Made by a program: the position numbers and the translations under genes
Shown here: positions 5,773 through 6,235 of the stretch, piece by piece
Position numbering within the stretch: the first letter of the stretch is position 1
How the letters are laid out: every line of letters begins with the position of its first letter
The notes under the pieces: model-generated
The model's input: only the letters and a program-made list of their open reading frames with translations
The model's database searches: none
Told to the model about the DNA's origin: nothing
Source of the DNA: Candidatus Aegiribacteria sp.
GTDB taxonomy: Bacteria; Fermentibacterota; Fermentibacteria; Fermentibacterales; JCC-6
Length of the DNA stretch: 6,235 nt
Direction of reading: 5' to 3'
NCBI GenBank assembly: GCA_030600975.1
Contig: JAUVUL010000120.1
Span: forward strand, 1 to 6,235

Positions 5773-6235
5773 ATGAGGCATTTTATAAGAATACTGCTTC
5801 TTCCATTGGCTGTATTGTTCATCGCCGGCATTATCCTGGCGGGTTATGAAACTCAGCACAGCTGGTCAGGCGGTACAGGTGTAACCGGTCCCGTTACTGA
5901 TTGGGGAGTCTACTTTTCCAGCCAGACTCATGCTTCATGGACGTCCATTCCGGGTACGCTCCTTCTGGATATCTCCACCATCAGCCACACGATTAACTCA
6001 GGCATGGGCGGGTGCCATTATGTGTTTCCGGCGGACATGGACGGTGACGGTGATGTGGATGTCCTGGCGCAGTCTACTCATAATTATGATGTAACCTGGT
6101 TTGAGAACGACGGCAGCGGAGGCAGCTGGGATATTCACACGATCAGCAACAATTATCCTACACCCAGGTGTGCCTACCCCGGTGACCTTGATGGTGACGG
6201 TGATATGGATGTATTGGGAGCTAATAGCTCTTCCT
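5773..6235 (+). CDS. Secreted FG-GAP/VCBS-repeat protein, 5' part only (runs off the window)
   Basis: An open frame of 154 codons with no stop before the window edge, so the C-terminus is missing. Residues 1-23 are a clear signal peptide: MRHFIRI, then the hydrophobic run LLLPLAVLFIAGIILAG. After a Trp/Gly-rich stretch (HSWSGGTGVTGPVTDWG, 29-45) come two units with the calcium-loop signature DxDGDGDxDVL, at residues 88-98 (D-M-D-G-D-G-D-V-D) and 138-148 (D-L-D-G-D-G-D-M-D). They are spaced exactly 50 residues apart, with VTWFENDGSGG between them. This is the FG-GAP/VCBS pattern of seven-bladed beta-propeller or adhesin-like extracellular proteins, where the aspartates bind calcium. More blades and perhaps a C-terminal sorting domain like that of the gene at 51-1706 would be expected downstream. 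Role: extracellular or cell-surface, exact ligand unknown. The gene has its own promoter candidate and a long leader containing the palindromic element. Confidence 0.88.
   Translation, partial: MRHFIRILLLPLAVLFIAGIILAGYETQHSWSGGTGVTGPVTDWGVYFSSQTHASWTSIPGTLLLDISTISHTINSGMGGCHYVFPADMDGDGDVDVLAQSTHNYDVTWFENDGSGGSWDIHTISNNYPTPRCAYPGDLDGDGDMDVLGANSSS

Noticed and set aside
1..6235. CRISPR arrays, tRNA or rRNA genes, defence islands or toxin-antitoxin pairs
   Set aside because: No regularly spaced direct repeats, cloverleaf structures or short paired genes were seen on either strand.

Overview
The window (6,235 bases, roughly even base composition) looks like a bacterial chromosome segment from a lineage that makes large secreted beta-sheet proteins. 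Two genes point that way. The first encodes a parallel beta-helix protein ending in a domain like the type IX secretion (T9SS/Por) sorting tail. The last encodes an FG-GAP/VCBS-type calcium-loop protein. This combination is common in the FCB superphylum and neighbouring candidate phyla such as Fermentibacteria, Cloacimonadota and Marinimicrobia. The assignment is inferred from protein style, as no rRNA or other marker gene is present.

Layout from left to right: (1) minus strand 51-1706, a secreted beta-helix protein. (2) Minus strand 1765-2799, an M42 metallo-aminopeptidase upstream of (1), 58 bp apart and probably co-transcribed with it. (3) Plus strand about 2888-3652, a membrane-anchored or exported protein of unknown function, divergent from (2). 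The two are separated by a short region whose -10 element is the palindrome ATTATAAT and can be read on both strands. (4) Minus strand 3605-4900, a compact ComEC-type DNA-uptake channel whose 3' end overlaps gene (3) tail to tail by 48 bp. (5) Plus strand about 4869-5420, a SpoU/TrmH-family RNA 2'-O-methyltransferase. Its 5' end may overlap that of comEC, and a near-consensus promoter for it lies inside the comEC coding sequence. (6) A 352-bp gap (5421-5772) holding a promoter candidate and a 114-bp near-palindrome that looks like a small non-autonomous mobile or REP-like element. (7) Plus strand 5773 to the window end, the start of a secreted FG-GAP/VCBS repeat protein cut off by the window edge.

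The genes do not form one pathway. They are a mix of housekeeping functions (peptidase, RNA methyltransferase), DNA uptake (ComEC) and envelope or secreted proteins, packed tightly with alternating orientation. No complete new defence, mobile or biosynthetic system is visible. The most unusual material is the palindromic element in the probable 5' leader of the last gene, the two compact head-to-head promoter arrangements, and the unassigned anchored protein at 2888-3652.
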